NCBI GenBank assembly: GCA_017437905.1
Contig: JAFRWY010000040.1
Location: 33,299-97,298, forward strand
Source: Eubacterium sp.
Lineage (GTDB): Bacteria > Bacillota > Clostridia > Lachnospirales > Lachnospiraceae
DNA length: 64,000 bases
Direction of reading: 5' to 3'
A model generated the notes under the pieces. That model worked only from the letters and a program-made list of their open reading frames with translations. It had not been told where the DNA came from and searched no databases. Shown here piece by piece: positions 16,594 through 24,183 of the stretch (position 1 is the stretch's first letter; each line of letters begins with the position of its first letter). The position numbers and the translations under genes were made by a program.

Positions 16594-17277
16594 CTATGCC
16601 TTCTGATCCCGCTTCCCGTTCCTCTGTCCGGCTTTCTTTCCGGCAGGTGCGGATCCGGTCATGCAGCATTCCCGAAGGATACACGCTTCACACTTCGGCC
16701 GTCCCGACACGCACCAGGTCCGTCCCACGGCAATGGCCTGAACATTGTACAGCGTCCACTGCTCCTTCGGCAGGATCTTCATCAGATCGAACTCCACCTT
16801 CGTGGGATCGGTCTCTTTGGTAAGACCGGTCAGCCGGGACACCCGCTTCACATGGGTATCCACCACGATGGAATCGATGTGGAAGATATTCCCGCGGACC
16901 ACATTTGCGGTCTTTCTTCCTACTCCGGGCAGCGATGTCAGTTCATCGATGTCCGACGGAACCTCTCCGTTATACCGGTCCAGAAGCGCCTGTGCACAGG
17001 CCTTCAGGTTCTTTGCCTTGTTCTTGTAAAAACCCGTGGAATAAATGTCCTTCTCCAGCTCGGAGAGATCCGCATTTGCAAAATCCTCCACGGTCCGGTA
17101 CTTCTGATAAAGTTCCTTCGTGACCAGATTCACCCGGTCATTCGTACACTGTGCTGAAAGGATCGTTGCAAACAACAGCTGCCACGGGGTCTCGAAATGC
17201 AGATAGGTGAACATCTCCGTTCCGTATTCACGATTCAGCGCCTCCGTCACCAGACGGGCCCGTTCCTTACGTGTCAT
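16594..17277 (-). CDS. nth: Endonuclease III (DNA glycosylase/AP lyase)
   Basis: Removes oxidised pyrimidines and cleaves abasic sites in base excision repair. The 227-residue protein has ILSAQCTNDRVN at the N-terminus, the helix-hairpin-helix LTSLPGVGRKTANVV with the catalytic Lys, the catalytic Asp in VVDTHVKRVSRL, and a C-terminal 4Fe-4S motif of the form C-x6-C-x2-C-x5-C beginning at WCVSGRPKCEAC. The ATG at 17277 was chosen because a GGGGGA site precedes it; a longer open frame upstream runs into the interspersed repeat. A short basic tail (KKAGQRNGKRDQK) follows the cluster. Confidence 0.94.
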   Translation of the reverse strand: MTRKERARLVTEALNREYGTEMFTYLHFETPWQLLFATILSAQCTNDRVNLVTKELYQKYRTVEDFANADLSELEKDIYSTGFYKNKAKNLKACAQALLDRYNGEVPSDIDELTSLPGVGRKTANVVRGNIFHIDSIVVDTHVKRVSRLTGLTKETDPTKVEFDLMKILPKEQWTLYNVQAIAVGRTWCVSGRPKCEACILRECCMTGSAPAGKKAGQRNGKRDQKA

Positions 17278-17297
17278 AATGTCCCCCTTTCCAATCA

Positions 17298-17374
17298 TGT
17301 CATTCTGAGGCGAAGCCGAAGAATCCTGCCAATAGGAAGGGATCCTTCGGTCGCTATGCTCTCTCAGGATGACA
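17298..17374. repeat. Interspersed inverted repeat, copy A
   Basis: Two imperfect complementary arms begin TGTCATTCTGAGGCGAAG and end CTCTCAGGATGACA, each running through a GAAGAATCC or GGATCCTTCGG core. The right arm (17341-17374) is almost identical to the left arm of copy B. The last codons and the TGA stop of the DUF815 ATPase gene lie inside this arm, so the element supplies that gene's end. Confidence 0.8.
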
Positions 17375-19007
17375 GGTCCGAGTACTTCGCTGCCAGATAA
17401 TCTATGCATTGCTGCGCGGTCCGTCCGGACATGCCGCCGTGGGACACCTCCCACTTCGCCGCTTCCTTCTGCAGCTCCTCCGGATCGATGGAGAGTCCCG
17501 GCACACGCTTTGCCAGCTCCTCCACGATCAGTGCATACTCCTTCTTGTTGGGCTTCATGTAAGGGATCGTAATCCCGAACCGGTCCACCAGAGACAGCTT
17601 CTCCTGCAGCGTATCCCCGCGGTGCTTCTCCAGATCCACATCCGCGGTGTCGTTCCAGGTCTCCTTGATGAGATGTCTCCGGTTGGAGGTCGCGTAGATC
17701 AGAACATTATCCGGCCGGTTCTCCAGCCCGCCCTCGATCACGGCCTTCAGATACTTATACTCCACCTCAAAATCTTCAAACGAAAGATCATCCATATAAA
17801 TGATGAACTTATAATTCCTGTGCTTTATGGTGGAGATCACGGCCGAAAGGCTCTGCATCTGGTGCTTGTAAAGCTCGATCATGCGAAGGCCCTGGTCGTA
17901 ATACTCGGTAATGAGCGCCTTGATGCTGGTGGACTTGCCGGTGCCCGCATCTCCGTAGAGAAGGCAGTTATTCGCCCGGTGTCCGCGCACGAATGCTTCC
18001 GTATTCTCACGGAGCTTCTGCTTCTGTACCTCATAACCCACCAGATCGGACAGCCGTACATCCTCGGTATTGTTGATGGGTTCAAATGTGATCCCTCTCG
18101 GAGAGGAACCGTCTCTGAATCCGGTGATCCCGGCATCCTCATCCTTCTCCACCAGCCGGAACGCCCGGTTCAGACCGAACATACCGACCCCGTAGGTTTT
18201 ATAGAAACCGGAAATGACGGAAAGCACCTCATCCGCCGCTTCCCGAAGCATCCCGGAGCCTTCTTCATTTACTGCTCCGTCCTTCGGGATACCCTTCAGC
18301 AGATCAGCGGAAACCCCGTGCTTTTCCAGCACTTCGCTGATGGCATCGCTTACCTCCCGGACACGGAGGCTTACATTTCTGTTGTAATTCTGAGCCCTCT
18401 TCGGAACAGCCCTGTAATCCGTGATCACGGAGAAGCAGTCGATTCCGAGAGCCTGCTGGATGGGAGAAAAATCATAACAGAACAGCCGGCAGAAGATCTC
18501 CATATCCTGCCTTGCAAAGGTCTGCACGCTTCCGCCGCTGATCCCCTGCTTTTCCGCCGTCAGGGAAAATGGATTCTCATTTGTGATGAGAAGAAATGCG
18601 AGGTAATCTCTCCAGAGATTCTTGTCAAAGCCGTAGGAGGTTGCAACCTCCAGCAGCTTCCGGACGGCGTCATAGACACGGTCCACCAGTATCTCCTTCG
18701 GTATCTTCCGGAAAAAGGGAGGCAGGTGATGCGGTCCCCGGTCACATGCCTTCGGGAATTCGGGAAAGAACGGAGATGCCGGAAATCCGGGGTGCTCCGG
18801 ATGACCCGGGTGTTCAGAAAACCCGGGGTGCTCCGGATGACCCTGTTGTTCGGGATACCCCGGGTGTTCCGGGAATTCAGACCCGTCAGGACTACCCAGT
18901 CCGGCTTCCCGCATGGATACAGCCAGAGCCACCTCCGCAAAGGCCTGCAGGATCGGATCCTTCTCAAGGTCATGATAATAAACAAGTCGGGACAGTTCCT
19001 TCTTCAT
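17364..19007 (-). CDS. AAA+ ATPase of the DUF815 family with proline-rich insertion
   Basis: A 547-residue ATPase. The C-terminal DUF815 core has Walker A GDAGTGKSTS, Walker B FIIYMDDLSFEDFE and a sensor segment VLIYATSNRRHL. The N-terminal half is helical and family-typical but of unknown role. At about residues 40-85 there is an inserted run built on PEHPG units (for example PEHPGFSEHPGHPEHPGF). The ATG at 19007 follows a strong GGGAGGTG site; a longer frame upstream is only repeat DNA. The final residues (Asp-Leu-Ser-Ser) and stop come from interspersed repeat copy A. The cellular job of DUF815 proteins is not known. Confidence 0.85.
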   Translation of the reverse strand: MKKELSRLVYYHDLEKDPILQAFAEVALAVSMREAGLGSPDGSEFPEHPGYPEQQGHPEHPGFSEHPGHPEHPGFPASPFFPEFPKACDRGPHHLPPFFRKIPKEILVDRVYDAVRKLLEVATSYGFDKNLWRDYLAFLLITNENPFSLTAEKQGISGGSVQTFARQDMEIFCRLFCYDFSPIQQALGIDCFSVITDYRAVPKRAQNYNRNVSLRVREVSDAISEVLEKHGVSADLLKGIPKDGAVNEEGSGMLREAADEVLSVISGFYKTYGVGMFGLNRAFRLVEKDEDAGITGFRDGSSPRGITFEPINNTEDVRLSDLVGYEVQKQKLRENTEAFVRGHRANNCLLYGDAGTGKSTSIKALITEYYDQGLRMIELYKHQMQSLSAVISTIKHRNYKFIIYMDDLSFEDFEVEYKYLKAVIEGGLENRPDNVLIYATSNRRHLIKETWNDTADVDLEKHRGDTLQEKLSLVDRFGITIPYMKPNKKEYALIVEELAKRVPGLSIDPEELQKEAAKWEVSHGGMSGRTAQQCIDYLAAKYSDLSS

Positions 19008-19028
19008 GTTACACCTCCCATTTACGAC

Positions 19029-19107
19029 GGGATCCTTCGGTCGCCATGCTCCCTCAGGATGACAAGCCCTCCGTGTCATTCCGGGTCCCGCAGGGGCGAA
19101 GAATCTC
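19029..19107. repeat. Interspersed inverted repeat, copy B
   Basis: Left arm GATCCTTCGGTCGCCATGCT, continuing through CCCTCAGGATGACA (19031-19064), matches copy A with only a couple of differences. The right arm begins TGTCATTCCGGG and ends GCGAAGAATC. It fills most of the gap between the ATPase start and the end of murJ. Confidence 0.8.
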
Positions 19108-19122
19108 ATGACTTTATCATCA

Positions 19123-20703
19123 TTATGATTTCTTCAGTTTCCTCATAAAGATACTCTTCACGGCCTCCACCTCACGCATCCGGAGCAGGATCGCCACAAC
19201 GAAGAATACAGCCACACCTGACACGAAGAGGATTCCGATCTCCATCAGCTGGAACAGCTTTCGCTCGATCGGAAGGACACGCTCCAGAAGGTTATTCAGG
19301 AAGAACAGCGCCAGAAACATGGCCCCGCTGGCTGCCAGGGTCTTCACCGCGGATATGATGACCTCTCTCCAGGGGAGAGAACCCACACGTTTCCGAAGGA
19401 ATACCGAAAGCAGTATCATACTTGCGATACCGGCTACCGAATAAGCCAGTGCAAGTCCGTTCGCATCCCAGATCCGTACGAAGATAAAACTGAGAAGCGC
19501 ATTTAACAGAAGACATACCACGTTGATCAGCATCGGCGTCTTCGTATCCCGTGCCGAATAAAAGGCACGGTTCAGAACCAGCTGCTCCGAATAACCGATG
19601 GTACCGATGGAGTAGATCAGCATGAAGCCCGCCATCACGGCGATATCCGACACCTTGAATTCACCCTGCAGGTACATGGCGCGGATAAGCGGTGTTCGGA
19701 GTGCCACGATTCCCAGAGCCGCGGGGATCGTCAGGAAGAAAACCGTCCGGAAGGACAGAGAGAAATCGCTCCGGTAGTCCTCCGTCTTCCCTGTCGCAAA
19801 ATGCTCCGACATGGTGGGGAAGATGGAAAGTGAGATCGTTGCTCCGAAGATCAGAACCGGAAGCTGACTGATGCTCTGCGCATTTTTCATGGAAGATACG
19901 GTACTGTTCCCGAGACCGGACGCGAAATACTGATTCACCAGAAGATTCACATGGTTCACGGAAAGTCCGAGAAGCACCGGTCCCAGCATGCGGAAGAATT
20001 TCCGGATACCGTCCTGTTTTAGGTCGATCACCGGCTGATACCTGTAACCGACTCTGTGCATGGGCCGGATGTGGGCTGCCAGGTTCGCCACCGCACCGAT
20101 CACGACACTGATGGAGAAGCCTTCGATCCCGAGGCCGAAGACCTGGGACAGCAGTACGCCGAAGCCGACGATGGAGATATTGTAGTAGATCGAGCCCAGC
20201 GCCGACGGCACGAAATTCTTATACGACTGCATGATGCCCATGCAGACACCGGTGAGACACATGAAGAAGCACTGGAAGAACATGATCCTGGTCAGCTTCA
20301 CCGTCAGCTCAAAAGCCTCGCCCTCGAACTGCATAAAGGTATTCACCAGCCAGGGAGTGAAGATCTCGCCCAGCAGACAAAGCAGCATGGCAAGAATAGC
20401 CACCAGGTTCAGGATCGTATTGCCCATCCTGAGTCCCTTCTCCTTCTCTCCTGTGGCGATATATACGCTGAAGATCGGGATGAAGGCAGTCGAAAGAGCC
20501 CCGCCTACAAGGATCGTGTAGATAAAATCCGGGATCGTAAAGGCAGAGATATAGGCATCATTTTCCATTCCCATACCGAAGATACTGGAAATGATGATAT
20601 TCCGGGCAAACCCCACCACACTGGCGATCAGGTTCGAGATCGCCATGATGGTCGAGGCTTTCATCACGCCCTGGGCTGTACTTTTCTGTTCACTGGTGTT
20701 CAT
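19123..20703 (-). CDS. murJ: Lipid II flippase MurJ
   Basis: A MATE/MVF-type polytopic membrane protein that moves lipid II across the cytoplasmic membrane for peptidoglycan synthesis. The 526 residues form about 14 hydrophobic segments. Recognisable family stretches are VVGFARNIIISSIFGMG near the N-terminus, FIYTILVGGALSTAFIPIFS, and GNSTVSSMKNAQSISQLP with the central loop. The ATG at 20703 is chosen because the longer upstream frame consists of repeat DNA; an AAGGA lies about 12 bases before it, somewhat far. Flanked on both sides by interspersed repeats. Confidence 0.92.
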   Translation of the reverse strand: MNTSEQKSTAQGVMKASTIMAISNLIASVVGFARNIIISSIFGMGMENDAYISAFTIPDFIYTILVGGALSTAFIPIFSVYIATGEKEKGLRMGNTILNLVAILAMLLCLLGEIFTPWLVNTFMQFEGEAFELTVKLTRIMFFQCFFMCLTGVCMGIMQSYKNFVPSALGSIYYNISIVGFGVLLSQVFGLGIEGFSISVVIGAVANLAAHIRPMHRVGYRYQPVIDLKQDGIRKFFRMLGPVLLGLSVNHVNLLVNQYFASGLGNSTVSSMKNAQSISQLPVLIFGATISLSIFPTMSEHFATGKTEDYRSDFSLSFRTVFFLTIPAALGIVALRTPLIRAMYLQGEFKVSDIAVMAGFMLIYSIGTIGYSEQLVLNRAFYSARDTKTPMLINVVCLLLNALLSFIFVRIWDANGLALAYSVAGIASMILLSVFLRKRVGSLPWREVIISAVKTLAASGAMFLALFFLNNLLERVLPIERKLFQLMEIGILFVSGVAVFFVVAILLRMREVEAVKSIFMRKLKKS

Positions 20704-20739
20704 AGAAATGTCGATTCCTTTTTCGTCAATATGCAGAAA

Positions 20740-20889
20740 TGTCATTCTGAACACGGTAAGGTGTGAAGAACTCCGGCCACGCCATGGGATTCTTCGCTTC
20801 GCTCAGAATGACAATCTGTCTGTCATCCTGAGATGCGAAGGCTCTCTCTTTCCACGGGATTCTTCGTCGCTATGCTCCTCAGAATGACA
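20740..20889. repeat. Interspersed inverted repeat, copy C (double unit)
   Basis: Two units in tandem: about 20740-20813 (TGTCATTCTGAACACGG to GCTTCGCTCAGAATGACA) and 20821-20889 (TGTCATCCTGAGATGCGAAG to ATGCTCCTCAGAATGACA). Each unit starts and ends with the same TGTCATYCTGA/TCAGAATGACA termini seen in copies A, B and D. It fills the gap between murJ and nfnB. Confidence 0.8.
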
Positions 20890-20901
20890 TATCATAATTA
20901 T

Positions 20902-22287
20902 TTACTTCCCTGCCAGATCCGCGTCGATGGCCGCTGCTGCGGTCTTACCGGCTCCCATGGCAAGGATAACGGTTGCCGCACCTGTTACGGCGTCACCGCC
21001 GGCATATACATGTTCACGGGAGGTAAGTCCTGTTGCCTCATCCGCCACGATACCGCCCCATTTCTGGGTCTCAAGGCCCTCGGTGGTGGACTTGATCAGC
21101 GGGTTCGGAGAGGTTCCGATGGACATGATCATGCAGTCGCAGGGAACCGTGATGAACTTGCCTTCCACCGGTACCGGCTTCCGACGGCCGGACTCATCCG
21201 GATCGGACAGCTCCATTACCTGACAGCGGACAGCCTTCACCCAGCCGTTCTCACCCTCGACTTCAACCGGATTGTGCAGGAATGCGAACTTGATGCCCTC
21301 TTCCTCTGCATGCTCCACTTCCTCTGCACGGGCCGGAAGCTCTGCCTTGGTCCGGCGGTAAACGATGGTCACATCGGAGCCGAGACGCTTTGCACAGCGT
21401 GCCGCGTCCATAGCTACATTTCCGCCACCCACAACCACGGTGCTCTCCGGATACTTGATCGGAGTCCGGGAATCATCCTTATAAGCCTTCATCAGATTGA
21501 TACGGGTCAGGAACTCATTGGCGGAATATACACCGTTCAGGTTCTCACCCGGGATATTCATGAAACGCGGAAGACCTGCACCGGAGCCGATGAATACGGA
21601 CTCGAAGCCGAACTCATCAAAGAGCTCATCGATGGAAATGGTCTTGCCGATCACCACATTTGTCTCGATCTTAACGCCCAGCGCTTTAAGACCGTCAATC
21701 TCCTTCTGCACGATGGCCTTCGGAAGACGGAACTCCGGGATACCGTAAGCCAGTACACCCCCCGCCAGATGAAGCGCTTCGTAGATCGTTACATCATAGC
21801 CCTTCTTGGCCAGATCACCTGCACATGCAAGTCCGGAGGGACCGGAACCGATCACGGCTACCTTGTGGCCGTTGCTCTCCGGCTTCACCGGTTCTTCCTT
21901 GCAGTTCGCCATATGCCAGTCTGCCACGAACCGCTCCAGACGGCCGATGGCAACCGGCTCTCCCTTGATGCCCCGGACACAGTACTTCTCGCACTGGGAT
22001 TCCTGGGGGCATACACGTCCGCAGACCGCCGGAAGGGAACTGGACCGGGTGATCACCTCGTATGCACCCTCGAAATCTCCCTCGGCAACCTTTGCGATAA
22101 ATGCCGGGATATCGATCTGCACCGGACATCCGCCGGTACAGGGCTTATGCTTGCAGTTCAGGCAGCGCTGTGCTTCGTCGATGGCCTGCTCCTCGGTGTA
22201 GCCGAGGGCAACCTCGTTAAAATTCTTATTTCTGACATCCGGCTCCTGTGCAGGCATCGGATTCTTTGTCATGGACATGTTGGGCAT
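20902..22287 (-). CDS. nfnB: NADPH-binding subunit NfnB / glutamate synthase small-chain-like protein
   Basis: A 461-residue flavoprotein of the GltD family. The N-terminus carries Cys clusters for 4Fe-4S centres (CLNCKHKPCTGGCP and CGRVCPQESQCEKYC). An FAD-binding GSGPSGLACAG motif and an NAD(P)-binding GGGNVAMDAARCAKRLG motif follow, and YAGGDAVTGAATVILAMGAG binds FAD at the C-terminus. Its partner gene ends one base upstream, as in nfnAB, where the complex couples NADH and reduced ferredoxin to NADP+ by electron bifurcation. A glutamate synthase role is less likely because no large subunit gene is nearby. Confidence 0.88.
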   Translation of the reverse strand: MPNMSMTKNPMPAQEPDVRNKNFNEVALGYTEEQAIDEAQRCLNCKHKPCTGGCPVQIDIPAFIAKVAEGDFEGAYEVITRSSSLPAVCGRVCPQESQCEKYCVRGIKGEPVAIGRLERFVADWHMANCKEEPVKPESNGHKVAVIGSGPSGLACAGDLAKKGYDVTIYEALHLAGGVLAYGIPEFRLPKAIVQKEIDGLKALGVKIETNVVIGKTISIDELFDEFGFESVFIGSGAGLPRFMNIPGENLNGVYSANEFLTRINLMKAYKDDSRTPIKYPESTVVVGGGNVAMDAARCAKRLGSDVTIVYRRTKAELPARAEEVEHAEEEGIKFAFLHNPVEVEGENGWVKAVRCQVMELSDPDESGRRKPVPVEGKFITVPCDCMIMSIGTSPNPLIKSTTEGLETQKWGGIVADEATGLTSREHVYAGGDAVTGAATVILAMGAGKTAAAAIDADLAGK

Positions 22288-22288
22288 C

Positions 22289-23131
22289 TTACTTTACCTC
22301 CATCTTCAAAAGGTTACATGCTTCTTCTCTCGCCTTCTGCTCGAAAGGCTTGTAGGATGCGCCGCGGGCCATAGCCTCATCGAAATCAACCTCAAAGCCG
22401 TCGAAGTCCGGTCCGTCCACGCAGGCGAACTTCGTCTTGCCGCCGACGGTCAGACGACATCCGCCGCACATACCGGTTCCGTCCACCATGATGGGGTTCA
22501 TGCTGACAACCGTCTTCACATTATACTTCTTCGTAACCGCAACCACGAACTTCATCATGATCAGCGGTCCGATGGCGATCACCTCGTCATACTGTTCACC
22601 GGACTGGATCAGACGCTCCAGTGCGGCGGTCACAAGACCCTTCTCTCCTGCAGAACCGTCATCCGTCATCAGGACATACTTATCGCTGGCTGCCTCGAAC
22701 TCTTCCTTCAGGATGATCAGATCCTCATTCCGGAAGCCTACGATAGAGTGAACCTCGCATCCGATATCATGCAGCTTCTTTGCAACCGGATATGCGATGG
22801 CACAGCCGACACCGCCGCCGACAACCGCCACCTTCTTCAGGCCCTCGGTCTCGGTGGCCTTACCCAGCGGTCCCACAAAGTCATGGATATACTCACCTTC
22901 ATTCAGTGAATTCAGGATTTCCGTACTTCCGCCTACAATCTGGAAAATGATGGTTATGGAGCCCTTCTCTCGGTCATAACCTGCGATGGTCAGCGGGATA
23001 CGCTCGCTGTCGTCCTTCGCACGAAGGATGATGAACTGTCCGGGTTCACATTTCCGGGCTACCAGCGGTGCCTCAACCTCCATCAGCGTAACCGTGGGGT
23101 TCAGACTCTTTTTCTGAATGATCTTGTACAT
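22289..23131 (-). CDS. nfnA: Ferredoxin-NADP reductase-type subunit NfnA
   Basis: A 280-residue PyrK/NfnA-like protein. The N-terminal FAD domain contains EPGQFIILRA and RIPLTIAGYD; the NAD domain follows with VAVVGGGVGCAIAYPVAK. The C-terminal Cys set MCGGCRLTVGGKTKFACVDG holds a 2Fe-2S cluster. The start at MYKIIQK is preferred over an ATG nine codons upstream because GGGAGAA lies six bases before it. Transcribed first in the pair from a clear promoter. Together with NfnB it balances NADH, NADPH and ferredoxin pools in an anaerobe. Confidence 0.88.
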   Translation of the reverse strand: MYKIIQKKSLNPTVTLMEVEAPLVARKCEPGQFIILRAKDDSERIPLTIAGYDREKGSITIIFQIVGGSTEILNSLNEGEYIHDFVGPLGKATETEGLKKVAVVGGGVGCAIAYPVAKKLHDIGCEVHSIVGFRNEDLIILKEEFEAASDKYVLMTDDGSAGEKGLVTAALERLIQSGEQYDEVIAIGPLIMMKFVVAVTKKYNVKTVVSMNPIMVDGTGMCGGCRLTVGGKTKFACVDGPDFDGFEVDFDEAMARGASYKPFEQKAREEACNLLKMEVK

Positions 23132-23224
23132 GTTCGATTCTCCCATATAACTAAACATTAAAATTTCGAAAAAACGCTACTTTCGGGCACAATAAATGCG
23201 CCCTCGTAGGGCAAAATCGGTAGT

Positions 23225-23253
23225 ATTATAGCATTATAGGCAGGGAAACACAA
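23225..23253 (-). promoter_or_regulatory. Sigma-A promoter of nfnAB
   Basis: On the minus strand TTGTGT (23248-23253), a 17-base spacer and TATAAT (23225-23230). A second TATAAT occurs within the spacer (23233-23238). The transcript would have a leader of about 85 bases containing a short GCCC/GGGC hairpin. Confidence 0.75.
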
Positions 23254-23285
23254 GAAAAACATCCCCGAATACCGGAGATGTTTTC
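23254..23285 (-). terminator. Intrinsic terminator after the ABC transporter ATPase gene
   Basis: Stem AAAACATC/GATGTTTT extended by a CCG/CGG pair, followed on the minus strand by TTTTTCTTG. It lies just after the ATPase stop codon and directly abuts the -35 box of the nfnAB promoter. Confidence 0.75.
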
Positions 23286-23305
23286 CTCTGATGATCCTGC
23301 GATTC

Positions 23306-24010
23306 CTATGCTGTCTTAATGATGTGGCGGATGTCATCCACCGACTCAACCTCGCCATCCACGATGCATACCAGCTTGGTGCCGAACATGGCAGCATCCT
23401 CGGAGTGAGTTACCTGCACGATGGTCGTGCCGTACTTACGATTGATCCTTCGGAACAGATCCATGATCTTCATACCGGTCTTGGTATCCAGATTTCCGAT
23501 GGGCTCATCCAGGAAAAGGATCTCGGGACTGAAGACAAGCGCACGTGCGATGGCAACTCTCTGCTGCTGACCGCCGGACAGTTCCCGCGGAGTCAGCTTC
23601 CGCTTATCCGTCATACCGATCAGTTCCAGACACTCATTGATCTTATCCATGTAATCTGACTTCTTCTTGCCTGCCAGAATAAGGGGCAGTGCGATATTGT
23701 CCTCCACATTCAGGTTCGGAACCAGATTATAGAACTGGAACACGAAACCGATCTTCTCATTTCTCATGGCGCAGAGCTTCTTGTCGGAAAGCTTGGCCAG
23801 ATCGATGCCTTCGATACGGACAGAACCGCTGGTGGGCTGATCCAGTCCGCCCAGAAGGTAAAGCAGTGTGGACTTACCGTTTCCGGAAGGTCCCATGATG
23901 GATACGAACTCCCCCTGCTCTACCGTCAGGTTGATATGCTTCAGAACTTCGGTTGTCTGTTTTCCGTTAACGAATGATCTGTTTAAATCCCTTACCTCGA
24001 TTGCGTTCAT
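23306..24010 (-). CDS. ABC transporter ATPase, MacB/LolD type
   Basis: A 234-residue nucleotide-binding subunit. Walker A is MGPSGNGKSTLL, the Q-loop is near FVFQFYNLVPNL, the signature is RELSGGQQQRVAIARAL, and Walker B is EILFLDEPIGNLD, with the switch His in VTHSEDAA. It pairs with the FtsX-like permease encoded 173 bases upstream on the same strand. MacB/LolD-type systems use a mechanotransmission cycle, commonly in antibiotic, peptide or lipoprotein handling; the substrate here cannot be inferred. No adaptor protein gene is nearby, as is usual in Gram-positives. Confidence 0.92.
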   Translation of the reverse strand: MNAIEVRDLNRSFVNGKQTTEVLKHINLTVEQGEFVSIMGPSGNGKSTLLYLLGGLDQPTSGSVRIEGIDLAKLSDKKLCAMRNEKIGFVFQFYNLVPNLNVEDNIALPLILAGKKKSDYMDKINECLELIGMTDKRKLTPRELSGGQQQRVAIARALVFSPEILFLDEPIGNLDTKTGMKIMDLFRRINRKYGTTIVQVTHSEDAAMFGTKLVCIVDGEVESVDDIRHIIKTA

Positions 24011-24183
24011 TTTATATTCCTCCGTTTTTTATACATTTAAATTTTCAATGATTGCTTCTGTATCTGATTCCCCACCCCGGACTGCAGCCCAGCCGCTTCC
24101 ATGGTGCGACTGTCGCCCGATCGCGAAACGACTGCAGTGTAAGGGAGGATTGTAACGCCTTTGATCTGATTATTTTTCGATAT

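Noticed and set aside
17298-20889. Insertion sequences or transposase genes
   Set aside because: The repeats have inverted arms but no open frame resembling a transposase, and no clear target duplications could be seen.
24011-24183. Possible short peptide gene between the ABC permease and ATPase genes
   Set aside because: Only a frame of about 21 codons is present, without a ribosome site; an untranslated spacer is simpler.
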